From: Kingdonia uniflora
Lineage: Eukaryota > Streptophyta > Magnoliopsida > Ranunculales > Circaeasteraceae
Direction: 5' to 3'
Assembly (NCBI GenBank): GCA_014058105.1
Contig: JACGCM010000452.1
Span: forward strand, 1 to 64,000
DNA length: 64,000 bases
Shown here: positions 22,695-33,761 of the stretch, piece by piece
How positions within the stretch are numbered: position 1 is the stretch's first letter
Layout of the letters: the number at the start of each line of letters is the position of its first letter
The notes under the pieces: model-generated
What the model was told of the DNA's origin: nothing
The model's input: only the letters and a program-made list of their open reading frames with translations
The model's database searches: none
Translations under genes and position numbers: made by a program

Positions 22695-24130
22695 GAATTC
22701 CCTTTGTTGCTTCAAACTGGAGCTAACTACCTTACCCGATGCATTGATGTAGACTTGTATATGAAGTCTTAGGGTCTTGAGAAGACCATGGTCTCTGCCA
22801 ATACTGAAGCCCCCCATTGACAAAACAAAGACTTTGTTCTATCCCCGTCATCACTTCCAAGATGACTTGAAGACAGAATATTTCAACAAGGTTGAGCCAA
22901 CTGACTTATGGGCTAGCTTGAAGGGGAGTTTTGGTCAGCAAATGACCATTATGCTAACTAACGATGTCAAAGGATTAGATTTGAACCGGATCTGATACAA
23001 TTCGAATTCGATCATAAATTTTTTATGTAGCATCCATATCCGATCTGATCCATGTCTGAATCTAGCTTTGGGGTATTCGAATCTAAAATCCGATCCGACC
23101 ATGATATTATTTGATGACTAAAAAATGTTGATACAAAGGCTTTAACCCATGACATTTTATAGGTTTCAAGAACTCAATATCACTTAACCACATAGCCGGA
23201 TATGTTACAAACTATTTTCTTATTGTATATAATTTATTTATAGTTGTTTTAGAACATTAAAATTAAAAAAATATTAATAAATTTCTATATAACTTCAGAT
23301 TGGATATTTATCAGATTGGACTAGGCACCATCCAAATCCGAACCAAAATTATTTTGTATATTCCTTAATCGGATCAGATCGGATTTAGATTGGAAAAAAT
23401 AATCTCCATATCCTAGAATATAATTGGATTTTAGATTATATCCAATCCACTGGCAGTACTATTGCTGCCTAGATCAACCCACCAGTGGAACAACCTTTGG
23501 TTCCAAGATTTTTGGACTGCAGTTGACTATAATTCAGCAATCCATAAAATCGCTTCTATACTTGAGTTGTATGAGAAAAAAGTTACTAATGCTGAAATGA
23601 TAAAGAAGAATCTATGTACTTTCCATGCCATCAATGCTGCGCTCTAGAGGCAATATAGGTGAGTGAACAATCTGGCTCATGAAGCCTTGATTCAGGTATT
23701 GTTCCTTTCTGAATAGAACGATGAACTCCTGATTAAGAATAATGAGATGCGGCTTGCTCACCAGAGTCGAACAATGTTCAGTTTCTGGGAACTAACAAAC
23801 ATGGTCAGGGACGCAAGAATAGAAAGGGAAAGGAGGGCTACAAAGGTGAGAAGAAAGGCAGGAACAAGAAATTTTTGGGCCTTAAGAAAGATAAAGGATT
23901 CAAAAAGGTTACCAAACCAGGGACATAGATGAATACGAAACAAGATCAAGGATCTCTTTGCTTCAATAGTGGTAGAGTAGGACATTGGGCGCGGGACTGT
24001 TAGGCAGCGAGGGTGGCCAAAGACAATGATGTCTAGACTCGTCATATCATCGCTGACATCAACACCACGGCTATGGATTTTGCAGCGACTGTATTCTTTA
24101 GAGATACTGATACAGGCATGAATCAACATA
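22695..24130 (+). pseudogene. Ty1/copia gag remnant, split by an insertion
   Basis: Copia gag (UBN2-type) forms the particle shell. Blocks appear in family order: FPLLLQTGANYLTRCIDVDL, DDLKTEYFNKVEPTDLWASL (near 22860-22920), then after the insertion LPRSTHQWNNLWFQDF and VDYNSAIHKIASILELYEKK (23465-23580), CTFHAIN, NDELLIKNNE, and a decayed zinc knuckle (CFN..RVGHWARDC, near 23960-24000). Many stops and frame changes. It is interrupted at 22972-23448. No matching pol follows directly; the plus-strand copia pol at 34440-36680 may be from the same family. Confidence 0.82.
22972..23448. mobile_element. Insertion in copia gag with inverted repeats (MITE-like)
   Basis: About 477 bases that break the gag homology. 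The ends read GGATTAGAT and ATCCAATCC, an imperfect inverted repeat. Inside, ATCCGATCTGATCC (23038-23051) is perfectly complementary to GGATCAGATCGGAT (23371-23384). No coding capacity. No clear target duplication was found, so the class is open. Confidence 0.5.
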
Positions 24131-24377
24131 CGGAGTGATCAGTAATAGCTATATCTTAGTAGATGAGTGATGTCATATTAGAACCACACTAGTAGTTTCA
24201 TTTCAAAGTTTCGAGTTTTAATTTGCTTCATTAGTACTTTTCCTAATTGTGTTGAGAACAAATCAGTGATGTTTAAGCTTAATAAGTGCTTGTGGCATAC
24301 ATTTCTCAGTATCCATCTATGAGATAGTTTACTTTTGTTCTATGTTGATTATTCAAATTATTGCTTGAAATAGTTAA

Positions 24378-24613
24378 TGTTAAGAGTTGGGTTCGGCCCT
24401 AGGTAGGAACCCAACTGGGTTGGGGTGTCCTACTAGACTTCTAACAAACCTATAGACCATTAGGGTTTATGGGGAGAGTTTGAGTGACTATATATAACCT
24501 CATAAGGGTTAAGTCTTGTAACATAATACAAAGAATTCAATTATCAATAATATCTCTACTCTTCTCTCATGTCTGTTTTATGCTAAACTGATATAATAGA
24601 GTATTTTTCAACA
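24378..24613 (+). repeat. Copia LTR (5' type), plus orientation
   Basis: 236 bp from TGTTAAGAGTTGGG to TTTTCAACA, with TATATATAACC near 24490. It is followed at once by CGTTATTAGCACTGC, similar to the primer-site region that follows some plant copia LTRs. Sister copies lie inverted at 26233-26483 and split at 26649-26722/34345-34437. The internal domain to its right is missing. Confidence 0.75.
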
Positions 24614-25030
24614 CGTTATTAGCACTGCAAAGAGCTAATGGATCTAATGGGATAAAAAAGGCTCTCCAATCAGCATTTTTTGGATTTTTTTAGCGTTGCG
24701 GAGATGTATTTGTTACTAATGTATTAATTTCTTGATCTATGATATAGGATATATAGATCTGTGTATAAGGATTAATATGTTTTTTTTTTTGAAATTATTA
24801 GTGATATTTTAGTGGTTTTTTACCCTTGTGAAAGGGCTATTTTAAAACTAAAATAGCGATCGTTGTGGTTATTGGATTGATACACTCTTAATTTTGTTAC
24901 GTAGTCTATTCCATAATGATCACATCCATATATTGTACGTCCCTGGGAGATGTCCCTGTTGCCAAAAAAATTACGTAGAAATTGTACAGTTTACAGCCAA
25001 AAATCAATTTTTAAATGGAGTATTAGGTCA
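24614..25030. other. Non-coding, probably eroded copia leader
   Basis: AT-rich, no open frame of interest, runs into repeat B. Confidence 0.4.
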
Positions 25031-26228
25031 TGTTGACGTTAGCTAGGGTTTATTATAATAATTATAGTTATTATTATTTTTAAATAATTATTAAATCATG
25101 ATGATGTCATCAGATTCAGATCAATTTCTTGGAGATTAGACCTAGATCAGACCTGATCAATAAAAATCATACCAAATCTAATTGCTGATGTGGCAGGGAT
25201 TGGGCCTATAGTGGCATGTGCCAAGGATGCGTGGTAGTGAGACCCACCTTGCTGACGTGGCATAGCATGCGTCATGGACACATGGCAGGTGGAATCCACA
25301 CCTTGCTGGCATGGCAGACACGTGGCATGGGACCCACACATCTATTGTAGCACGGATATGTGTCACTGCAGGGTGATAACACGTGGTAGTACTATTTAGG
25401 TGACGCGTGGCATATGCTTTGATTGAGTCATACCAGTCCAAACCAGTCAACGCTGTCCAGGCCTTGACCTAGACAAAGTGACACCGGTCCAGGACCGGTT
25501 CAGACACTAAATTAGTTTTTTAAAGCTCAATTTTTGGTCAAATTTAGTCAATTTTTTTGAAAGATTCCTATTGACTTGACTTGCCCCTAGGGAGACCTAT
25601 TTTTAATTTTTTTATGAAAAATATTTTTTAATTTTTTTTATGAACGGGTGCCTTGTATAGGAAAACTGACTAACTTATATATGATATAAGAAAATGAATT
25701 AATACATATTTAAATATCTTACGATAGCTTATAAGATATTAGTTATTCTGACTAGGGATTAGAGATAATACGAAAACTGAGAATAATTTAGAATAAGACT
25801 GGGAGTCATATCTAAATCACGGTTAAATATCAAGGACAAATAATTTGAGATTAATTAGGAATTGACTTAGTCTTTTTTTTTTAAAACTTGGTGTCTGAAG
25901 AACCAATTTTACGTATATAAGTGTAATTAGATGTTACTTGATTACATTTAGAGGTATATAGGAACTAATAGCAACCTATAGTACCTCAGAATGTTAGTTC
26001 AAAGATATGACTAATCTACCTATCTTATGAACTCAGCAGACTTCAAGGTAAGACCACTTGTCAGTTAAACATCTAATACCCCTCATATTCATAGCAAAAA
26101 GGTCATTTGGCTAGAATATATTAACCTTATAGAACTTTGAGGATTATAACACCCTAGTTGTTAGAATAAGAATCGCAACATCTAGTGATTTTGAATAGCT
26201 GTCTTGGCTAAAACATTATTAAAATACA
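25031..26228 (+). repeat. LTR-like repeat, copy B
   Basis: About 1.2 kb, TGTTGACGTTAGCTAGGG to AAAATACA, homologous to copy A along most of its length but shorter. It has a decayed TGACGTGG/CACGTGGCA array at 25180-25400 and the same 3' third. With the copia gag between A and B, the pair could be the two LTRs of one old element, or two solo LTRs. Confidence 0.62.
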
Positions 26229-26232
26229 TTTT

Positions 26233-26483
26233 TGTTGGATACTATCCTATTCTATCAGTAAATCACAATATTGATAAAGAGAAGAGTAAGATATTATTGA
26301 TAGGCTGAAACTTTTTGTATTCTCAGAGGTAAAAATTAATTACAAGAAGATAACCCTTTTTGATTATCTATAATAAGTCAAATTTTCCTCATAAACCTTA
26401 ATAGTCTATGGGCTTGTTAGGAGTCCAGTAAGATACCCCAACCCAGTTGGGTTCCCACTATGGGCCGAACCCAACTCCTAACA
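26233..26483 (-). repeat. Copia LTR, minus orientation, with polypurine tract
   Basis: The reverse complement starts TGTTAGGAGTTGGGTTCGG and matches the LTR at 24378 to its end. In minus orientation it is preceded by CCAAGGGGGAG (26484-26494), a polypurine tract, so this is the 3' LTR of a minus-strand copia element. The internal region to the right is lost after about 160 bases. Confidence 0.75.
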
Positions 26484-26494
26484 CTCCCCCTTGG

Positions 26495-26648
26495 AATGTT
26501 CCATACCAGGACGACTTGCCTCAACAAAACCTCTGCTTAGTAAAACCCCATTGGGCATAAATTTATACAAGGAAAGAGTGTAATCCTATGCCCTGTATTG
26601 ATTTTGGACAGGTACACATTACCTTATCAAAACCTCTAGTTAGCAAAA
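26495..26648. other. Eroded copia internal sequence
   Basis: Short non-coding stretch between two copia LTR pieces; it contains repeated AAAACCTC motifs. Nothing else seen. Confidence 0.35.
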
Positions 26649-26722
26649 CCTCCTAACAGGCCCATAGACAATAGGGTTTATAGGGAGAGTTAGAGTAACT
26701 ATATATAACCTCGTAAGGGTTA
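26649..26722 (+). repeat. Copia LTR fragment, left of the Tat1 insertion
   Basis: CTCCTAACAGGCCCATAGAC to ...CGTAAGGGTTA, matching the middle of the 24378 LTR. It continues after Tat1 at 34345. Confidence 0.75.
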
Positions 26723-27298
26723 TGTAGGGACTTATCCCTCGATCTCACTCAAAATCGAGCTCGCGAAGCTCGGTTTACCTCCATCTCAGGCTCACGCAAT
26801 TTTAGCACTTAACACTCCAGTCAACATTCAAACCAGCCCCACGAACTACTCAAGAACGTGGATTTAGCTAAACCCAGAAAACGTTATCCAGTCACCGACA
26901 CTTGTCTCCCACGAACTCGTCAGTTATTCAGTCAACCGCGAATAACCACATTATTGAGAAAACGTGTTCCAGCACAACAAAGAGCTGTGGGAAAAGCCTA
27001 TATAAGGAAAAATTCCAAAAGAGATAGGAACCAAAAAAAATACTCAAACTTCTTATTTATGAGATCAAAAACATTTTTATATTTAAAGATCACTTGTAAT
27101 AAAGATATCCACTCCAAGCAATAAAAATACTTTTACAAAAATCTTACATACGAGGTCGTGGTTTTTACCTATTCAGAGGTTTTCTACGCTAAAAACACCT
27201 ATTTCCATTTCTTACTTTTCATTAGAATATTGTTACAGGTTCATTGGTATAATAGCTAATTCCTAATCATTTCGAGCTTACGGAATTTGGCCATTACA
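26723..27298 (+). repeat. Left LTR of Tat1
   Basis: 576 bp. Contains a strong TATA box, TATATAAG, at 26999-27006, the likely element promoter. Confidence 0.92.
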
Positions 27299-27300
27299 TT

Positions 27301-27318
27301 TTGCACCGTCTGTGGGAA
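27301..27318 (+). other. Primer-binding-site region of Tat1
   Basis: TTGCACCGTCTGTGGGAA, a mutated form of the GGCGCCGTCTGTGGGAA site common in this lineage. Confidence 0.6.
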
Positions 27319-27418
27319 AGATTGCATTTCCACGATACCTTAAGGCTGTCTTTCATTATAATTTTTAATTATGGTTTAATCCAGACGACAGGCTACAGGA
27401 ACTCAGCTCAAAATTACT

Positions 27419-27800
27419 ATGGATCCGGGATAACTCACCGAGTTACGGGCGAATCTCCACGCAGAGGCAGAAAAACGCGTCGAACTCGAACTTCAATTGA
27501 CAAAGGATCGCGAGCTCCGAAAGAAAGAGCTTGATGCAGAACAACAAGCTCGCTTAGCAGCGCTTAAACGGTACGAAGATTAGATGATGGCAATGCAGAC
27601 TGTACTCGAGGCTCTGCAAAATACTCGGCAAGCTCCTCCAGCCAAGGGTCGTGATCAACTTCCCGAGACCTTCCGCATTTCAGCAAGGGAAAGATTGGGG
27701 CCTCGGGGTGCCGCCAGTAAAGCCATTTCCGGAAATCTACCACACGAACTATAGCCCAACATCCATTTGGGGGAAGAAGTACAATCTCAGATCTCAACAC
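27419..27800 (+). pseudogene. Tat1 gag N-terminus
   Basis: ATG at 27419 opens a charged, helical segment (LTELRANLHAEAEKRVELEL, KKELDAEQQARLAALKRYED) typical of the start of Tat gag. A stop sits at codon 5 and another after ALKRYED. The core gag domain, protease and most of RT are deleted, so the next recognisable sequence is the end of RT. Confidence 0.7.
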
Positions 27801-27809
27801 AATATTCAA

Positions 27810-30408
27810 TATCTTTAGATCTTACAGGATGCGTATCAATCTTGATAAATGTCAAATCACAGTACATTCTGGCCGCTTTCTAGGCTACCTCATCAGCAAG
27901 AAATGAATTGAGGCCATCCATATCAAATTCGGGACCTCCTCGACATGCCTTCTCTGAAGACAACTAAAGATATTCAAAAACTTGCCGGCAAGATTGCCGC
28001 GATCAACCGTTTCGTCTCTAAATCTTCAGATCGCTGCCATTGGCTATTTATATTACTCCACAGATGTACCAAATGACAAAAGGTTCAGCCAACTGCAGAA
28101 GTCACATGGACACCAGAATATAAAACAGCTTTTCAGGATCTTAAAATCTATTTGGGGAGGACTCCCATAATGAGCACACCAGTAGATAATGAGGAACTGA
28201 TAATCAACCTAGCAGTCACAGACACTTCTCTCAGCTCAATTCTCATTCACTTGGAAGGGAAAATGGAGAAACCAGTCTTCTTCATCAGTAAAACACTCAC
28301 ACCAGCAGAAACAAGGTACTCTAAAATTGAGAAACATTGTCTTATCCTTGTTTACACTTTGTAGAAACTCAAGAACTACTTTCAAGCACATTTTGCCAAA
28401 GTTATGACGAACTACCAACTTCTGGAAGTTCTGTCTAAAATAGAGAAGTCACGAAGAGTGCAACAATGGTCAGTGAGTTTGGGAGAACATGATATCAAGT
28501 TCGAACAACATCATTTCGAAAAAGGTCAGGCCGTCGTAGATTTTCTCGCGAATTTTCCAGTGGAGGATCCCGAGTGGGAGGAGCACAACCTAGACCTTAC
28601 CGAAAATGCTCCGGAGAATCTAACCCCCAAGCCATTCGAAGAAAGAGCTGACTGGATCACTACATCAGGGTGGAGGCTTCTCACATATGGATCAGCATAA
28701 CCTGCAGGGTCAGGAATCGGGATCGTTTTGATAACCCCCTTCTAATGACAAAATTGAAAAATCAATCTGCTTGGATTTTGAGGCCTCAAATAATGTCGCT
28801 GAGTATAAAGCTCTTATTCACGGACTCGACCTCGCACTTGAGATCGATGTCCCCAAACTCTCAGTTTACACAGATTCATTACTCATCGCTCATCATTATT
28901 CCGAGCAATACAAGAAGAACAGGAAGATGATCGAATATGCAGCCTTTGTTACAGATAGGATGAGTAAGTTTGCGAAAACAACTCTCAAATATCGTCATCG
29001 GGGTGAAAACAGACACGCTGATTCCTTGGTATATCTAGCCGGGGTCTTGGGAACAGAAGCTCGATATCTCCATATCGAAATCATTTCAAACCCCAGCATT
29101 GATCGCATATCTGTATGCACGATCAATACTGGGGGCGATAAAGGCAGAGACGACAATTGGCGAAGGCCTTTCTTAGCCTACCTCGGTGTCGACAACAAGT
29201 GCAACGGACCACTCCCGGTAGATCCAAAAGAATGCCGACAACTGATCAACAACTCGAAGCGTTACATTACTCAAAACGATATGCTTTACCGCCTTTCCGT
29301 TATAGGACCTTACCTTAAGTACCTCTTGAAGTCAAAAGCAGATGAACTACTCCGCGAATTACACAAAGGAACTTATAGCTCCCACGCCGCAGGTAGATCA
29401 TTAGCGAACAAAGCTATAACTTATGGAGTATTCTGGCCCGGCATGCGTAAGCAAGCAGAAGATTATTCCCGTAGGTGCGACACCTGCTAGAGACATGGAA
29501 ATATGATACGCGCCCCTGCGCTCGAACTTTATGCAAGCAAGGTTTTCTGGCCATTCAAAAGATGGGCACTAGACCTCGTCGGCGAATTCCCTAACTCTCC
29601 AGGTAATCGCCGTCACCTATTCGTAACTACCAATTACTTTATAATATGGGTAGAAGCAATTCCACTATGTTGAACCAGAGAAGAAGAGGTTATCTCGTTT
29701 ATCTGGAACCACATAATCACTCGATTCGGGTGCCCCCACCTAATTCGTATCGATAATAAGCCCCAATTTGTGGGAGATAAGGTCGTAACCTTCCTAAATC
29801 ACCACAATATCATCCACTCACCATCAAATCCATACTACCCTCAAGGCAATGGCCAAGCCAAAATCACCAACATAACCATCGTGGATGGACTCAAAAAATA
29901 GCTTCCCTTACAGAGAAAAGGAAATTGGGTTTGGGAACTACCTCACGCCTTGTGGGCTTATCGAACCACTCCCCGACAATCCACTGGGTGTACCCCATTC
30001 CTCTTTGCTTATGGCACTGAGGCAGTGATTCCTTCTGAATATCATCATCCAGCTCGTGATCACGAGCTGACTGACGAGGAAAATAAGTTTAAATTGGCTT
30101 GCAACCTCAATATGATAGATAAGACCAGGGAATGCGCCATCGCTAACCTAGGTCGATATCATCATATGCTTTCCAGATCGTATAATAACTGAGTCAGGAG
30201 CCGTACTTTCCAAATCAAAGATCTCGTCCTCAGAAAATTTTCTCAACATCGTAAAGAGACTCACGCTGGAAAATTAACCGACAATTGGGAGGGTCCATTC
30301 ATTATCACAGGTCTTTCAGGCCTGGGATCATACTATCTCATAACAGAGGAGGTAATGCTCATTTCAAATTCTTGGAACACTAGGCGACTGAAACGGTACT
30401 ATCGTTAG
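27810..30408 (+). pseudogene. Tat1 pol: RT end, RNase H, second RNase H, integrase
   Basis: The end of RT reads SGRFLGYLISKK and TTKDIQKLAGKIAAINRFVS in shifted frames. RNase H follows at 28150-28560 (SLSSILIHLEGKMEKPVFFI, ETRYSKIEK). The second RNase H at 28680-29040 is ASNNVAEYKALIHGLDLALE, VYTDSLLIAHHYSEQY and HRGENRHADSLVYLA. In the integrase the zinc finger is ELHKGTYSSHAAG...CDTC (29360-29490); catalytic Asp lies in WALDLVGEFP and in IRIDNKPQFVG. The catalytic Glu of the NGQAE block is Lys (GAA to AAA near 29860). The protein ends at RRLKRYYR. The RT YxDD centre is missing. Several stops. Confidence 0.9.
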
Positions 30409-30540
30409 GCATCTTACTACTCCATTTCCATTGTTCGCTTTTTGTTTTTCAATTCCAAAAGTGAGATTTTAATCTTCTTCCAATGTAAATTCTAAACTTA
30501 TCAATGAAAGCTTTTTTTAAACAATATCACTCTTTTCACA

Positions 30541-31560
30541 GACATTCGACCACATTCCGTGATTAAAGCATAGGTAATAATACTAGCTTAAATCAGTCTT
30601 ATCCAAGTTAGGTCAAGGGTATCACTTAATTTAGCTTCTTTTACTACATCTCTGCGATTGTAGCAAGTGTAAAAACTTGTTTCAAATCAAAGACTCAGCC
30701 AAACAGGAGATAAGGCAAAGGTAATACTAGTCTTCATCTTTTTCAACTTGTTTGGATCATTCACATAGGCTGGATCAAGGATAACACTTGGTTTAACTAA
30801 CTCTTTACATCTCTTTGATCGTAACAAGTGTAAAACTTATTTTATATCAAAGACTCAGCCAAACAGAGATAAGGCAAAGGTAATACTAGTCTTCATCTTT
30901 TTTAACTTTTATGGATCATTCACAAAGGCTAGATCAAGGATAACACTTGGTTTAGCTGACTCTTTACATCTCTGTAATTGTAGCAAGTGTAAAAACTTAT
31001 TTCATATCAAAGACTAAACCAAACAAGAGATAATGCAAAGGTAATACTAGTCTTCATCTTTTTCAACTTGTTTGGATCATTCACAGAGGCTAGATCAAGG
31101 ATAACACTTCGTTTAGCTGACTCTTTACATCTCTGCGATTGTAACAAGTATAAAAACTTGTTTTATATCAAAGACTCAGTCAAACAAGAGATAAGGCAAA
31201 GGTAATACTAGTCTTTATCTTTTTAAACTTGTTTGGATTATTCACATAAGCTGGATCAAGGATAACACTTGGTATAGCTGACTCTTTACATCTCTATGAT
31301 TATAGCAAGTGTAAGAACTTGTTTCATATCAAAGACTCATCAAGGCATAAGATAAGGCAATGGTCATACTAACTTTTATCTCTTTCAATATGTCTGTGAC
31401 ATTTCTATAGTTCAAATCAAGTTTCAGCTTGGTTTAACTCAACCCATTTCTGTGATTAAAACAAATATAAAAAAATTGTTTTATATCAAAGACCCCACCA
31501 GACACAAGATAAGGCAATGGTCATACTAATTTTCATCTATTTTCAAATATGTCTACGACA
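30541..31560 (+). repeat. 160-bp tandem array in Tat1
   Basis: Six to seven diverged copies. The GTAATACTAGTCTT landmark recurs at 30721, 30880, 31041 and 31202, with decayed copies at 31363 and 31520, a period of 157-161 bases. Each unit holds CAAAGACTCAGCCAAACA and GGATCAAGGATAACACTTGG. Arrays between integrase and 3' LTR are a known habit of Tat elements. Confidence 0.9.
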
Positions 31561-31604
31561 GATACTATTTATTTTCAGGTCAAATTCATATTACAAAGGA
31601 TTAT

Positions 31605-32690
31605 TTTCTGCTGATGGAGTATCAGCAGTGCTTCCCCCCACATCAAGAGGTCAAGTTTTCAGTTTGCGGGCCACAGCAGTTATACCTTGTTCTATCGATT
31701 CAGCAGTTCAAGGGCCCAGTTGGGTCTCCATGACGCCCAGATAGTTCCCTCGATCTATCTTTGCTCCACAGATGCATCCCATATCTGACAAAGTTTTGAA
31801 CAAGGTATCTCATTCTGACTCAAGTCTTTTTACTTCCTCTACAAAATATGTAGCAATCACCCTTAATAGATCAGATCGAGACGTATTAGGTACTACCATT
31901 GTTTCAAATCTTGCTCTTAATCTCTCGAGGCGCGACTCTAGTCTAGCGTAATCATTCTTCAGTTCAGTCATTTCTACATCGACCTTAGAATGGCAGATTA
32001 TATTTTCTTCCAACTTTGTAATATACTTCGCTGATACAACAAGGTTTATGGCTTCTAAGTCTACTACCTGAGCACGAAGTCTCCCAATTTCTGTGTTCAA
32101 CTCTTCCCTAGCTGGCATATCTTTCAATAATTATTCTTTCCTCTTCACAAGCGATTCCTTCGCTTTGATCTTCCCTTCCATAACTTTCTCCCTAAAAAGA
32201 TCAGCATCCAAATTATGCTGGCATTTCCTCAAATTCGTATTTCCCTTCTGGACATGCCCCTGAATACGAGATATGTTACTATCTAGCTCTCTAATTCGAC
32301 CTGAGAGACTAACTACATCCCCTCGAGCTAAAGGAGCCTTAACATCAGTTCTACTTCCCCTTGAGCGCTCTCTAGCCTCGCCTTTCTTGGCACGAGCAAT
32401 GGCTTGTGCCAGTTTGGTTTTAAGTCGTGCAACCCTCTCGTTTAAATCGTTGCACCTTCGTTACATTTATTGGAATTCCATATCCTTGGCGGGGAGGGTT
32501 GTTTGCAAATGTTCAGCTGCGGCTTCCGAAGCTGATAGATTTTCTCGAGCTACCCTCAGCTCATTGTCCTTTTCGACAAATTTTTATCACATTCGCTCCA
32601 GCTCGTTCCTACAGTTAGGAAGATCATATCGAAATCATCCCTCTGGTTATTCCTGCGCCTGACTACGGTATTAAGTTGTATCGGCCTTCT
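31605..32690 (-). pseudogene. Tat1 antisense coiled-coil ORF, C-terminal half
   Basis: Minus-strand coding DNA opposite to the element. Long heptad-type helices are seen: NERVARLKTKLAQAIARAKK (near 32430), VVSLSGRIRELDSNISRIQG, REELNTEIGRLRAQVVDLEA and ARLESRLERLRARFETMV (near 31910). These are followed by RSDLLRVIATYFVEEVKRLE and a Cys-containing end GCICGAKIDRGNYLGVMET near 31740; the frame ends near 31605. A few stops. The order and style match an antisense ORF family carried by plant Tat elements, as I recall it. The 129-codon plus-strand frame over 32273-32662 is only its shadow. Function unknown; a structural or RNA-binding helper is possible. Confidence 0.7.
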
Positions 32691-32699
32691 TTCCCTTCA

Positions 32700-33745
32700 C
32701 AGCCAATACGTCAACTATATTGAGCTGAAGAAGGTCAATGTCGAGCTGGAAAAAGAATTAGCTCGATCCAGGGCTGACGCTTTGAAGGACGTCAAGTAGC
32801 TGAAGGCTTTTCATGCCATGGCGGTTGGTCAGTTGCAGGTAGAGACAAAGGCCAATCTTGATGAGATGGTTGAGGAGCGCGACAGACTATGGTGTAATTT
32901 AATGTTGAAAGGCTATTCTGAGGAGGAGGTGGATGCCATTAAGGCAGACACCTATGTTGATCAGGAAGATGAGGAGGAAGTAAAAGCGGTGGGGGTCGCA
33001 AACAGTTTGGATGGCGTTTCCCGCTAGACGACGCTCGACAATCAAGGGGATGACGTTGAGCTCCCAGAAGGTAGTAGTAAGAAGGTAGGGTAGACACGCG
33101 TGTTTGTATAAGTATTTGTAAGTTGTTTGAATTGTGTGTGAGGACGAAACTTCTGTAGATTGACCTTGTTTATAAGCCTTTTATAGGCAGTTAGAGAGAT
33201 GAGTCTCAGAATAAATGATCTAGAGTCTGGACTTACCAGGGAAAGAGAAACCTCTAAAGCCTTGTTGTCTGCGCAAGCGGAGCTGCAGGTTAGATCGGAA
33301 TAGGTTTTCCGACTTTCATGTTATACCAATGTTAAGTTATCAACTAAATTGGATAGAAATGCATGGTAAAAATCCAATGCTATTAATACAAAGTAATATA
33401 TCAAAAATATGTACCTTGTACGCCGAAAGAAGATTCATGAAGTGTTCATCTGGGAATAAACTCCAAACTTTTAGTCTAAAAGTATTTGGAAGCAGATGTT
33501 TAGAAATCACATAGTCTCTTAGAAATGTAGTATTTATATATTCATAGGCTTTCCTGAATCGAACTATACTAAAACTTGTTATATTTCCCAGGTCGAATTA
33601 GATTCATCTTGCTTACGTGAGGACAACGTACTCATGTATAATCAGGAATTTGTGGAGCAGTTCGATAGGATGAAGGAGGCGAACAAGAACAGAGAAGGTC
33701 TATAACTAAAAGCGCATTTCAGAGTTGTGAAGTTGACCCGGGCCG
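32700..33745 (+). pseudogene. Tat1 coiled-coil gene part on the sense strand, with introns
   Basis: Plus-strand exons in the same style as the antisense ORF. After a TTCCCTTCACAG acceptor comes ELKKVNVELEKELARSRADA (32719-32790), then AVGQLQVETKANLDEMVEER, KGYSEEEVDAIKADTYVDQE and DDVELPEGSSKK to about 33087; an exon 33190-33290 (MSLRINDLESGLTRERETSK, ending GAGCTGCAG|GTTAG); and an exon from 33592 (after TTTCCCAG) with VELDSSCLRED, FVEQFDRMKEANKNREG and LKAHFRVVKLTRAV. It stops where the polypurine tract begins. A 290-base intron lies at 33291-33591. I infer this is the N-terminal half of the same gene, inverted relative to 31605-32690. Confidence 0.65.
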
Positions 33746-33761
33746 TTTGCGAGGGGGTGAT

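Noticed and set aside
22490..24130. Intact copia element between repeats A and B
   Set aside because: Only gag is present, with many stops; no primer site or polypurine tract was found next to A or B.
32273..32662. A 129-codon plus-strand frame in Tat1
   Set aside because: It is antisense to the coiled-coil frame, which has clear heptads and continues past both ends of this one.
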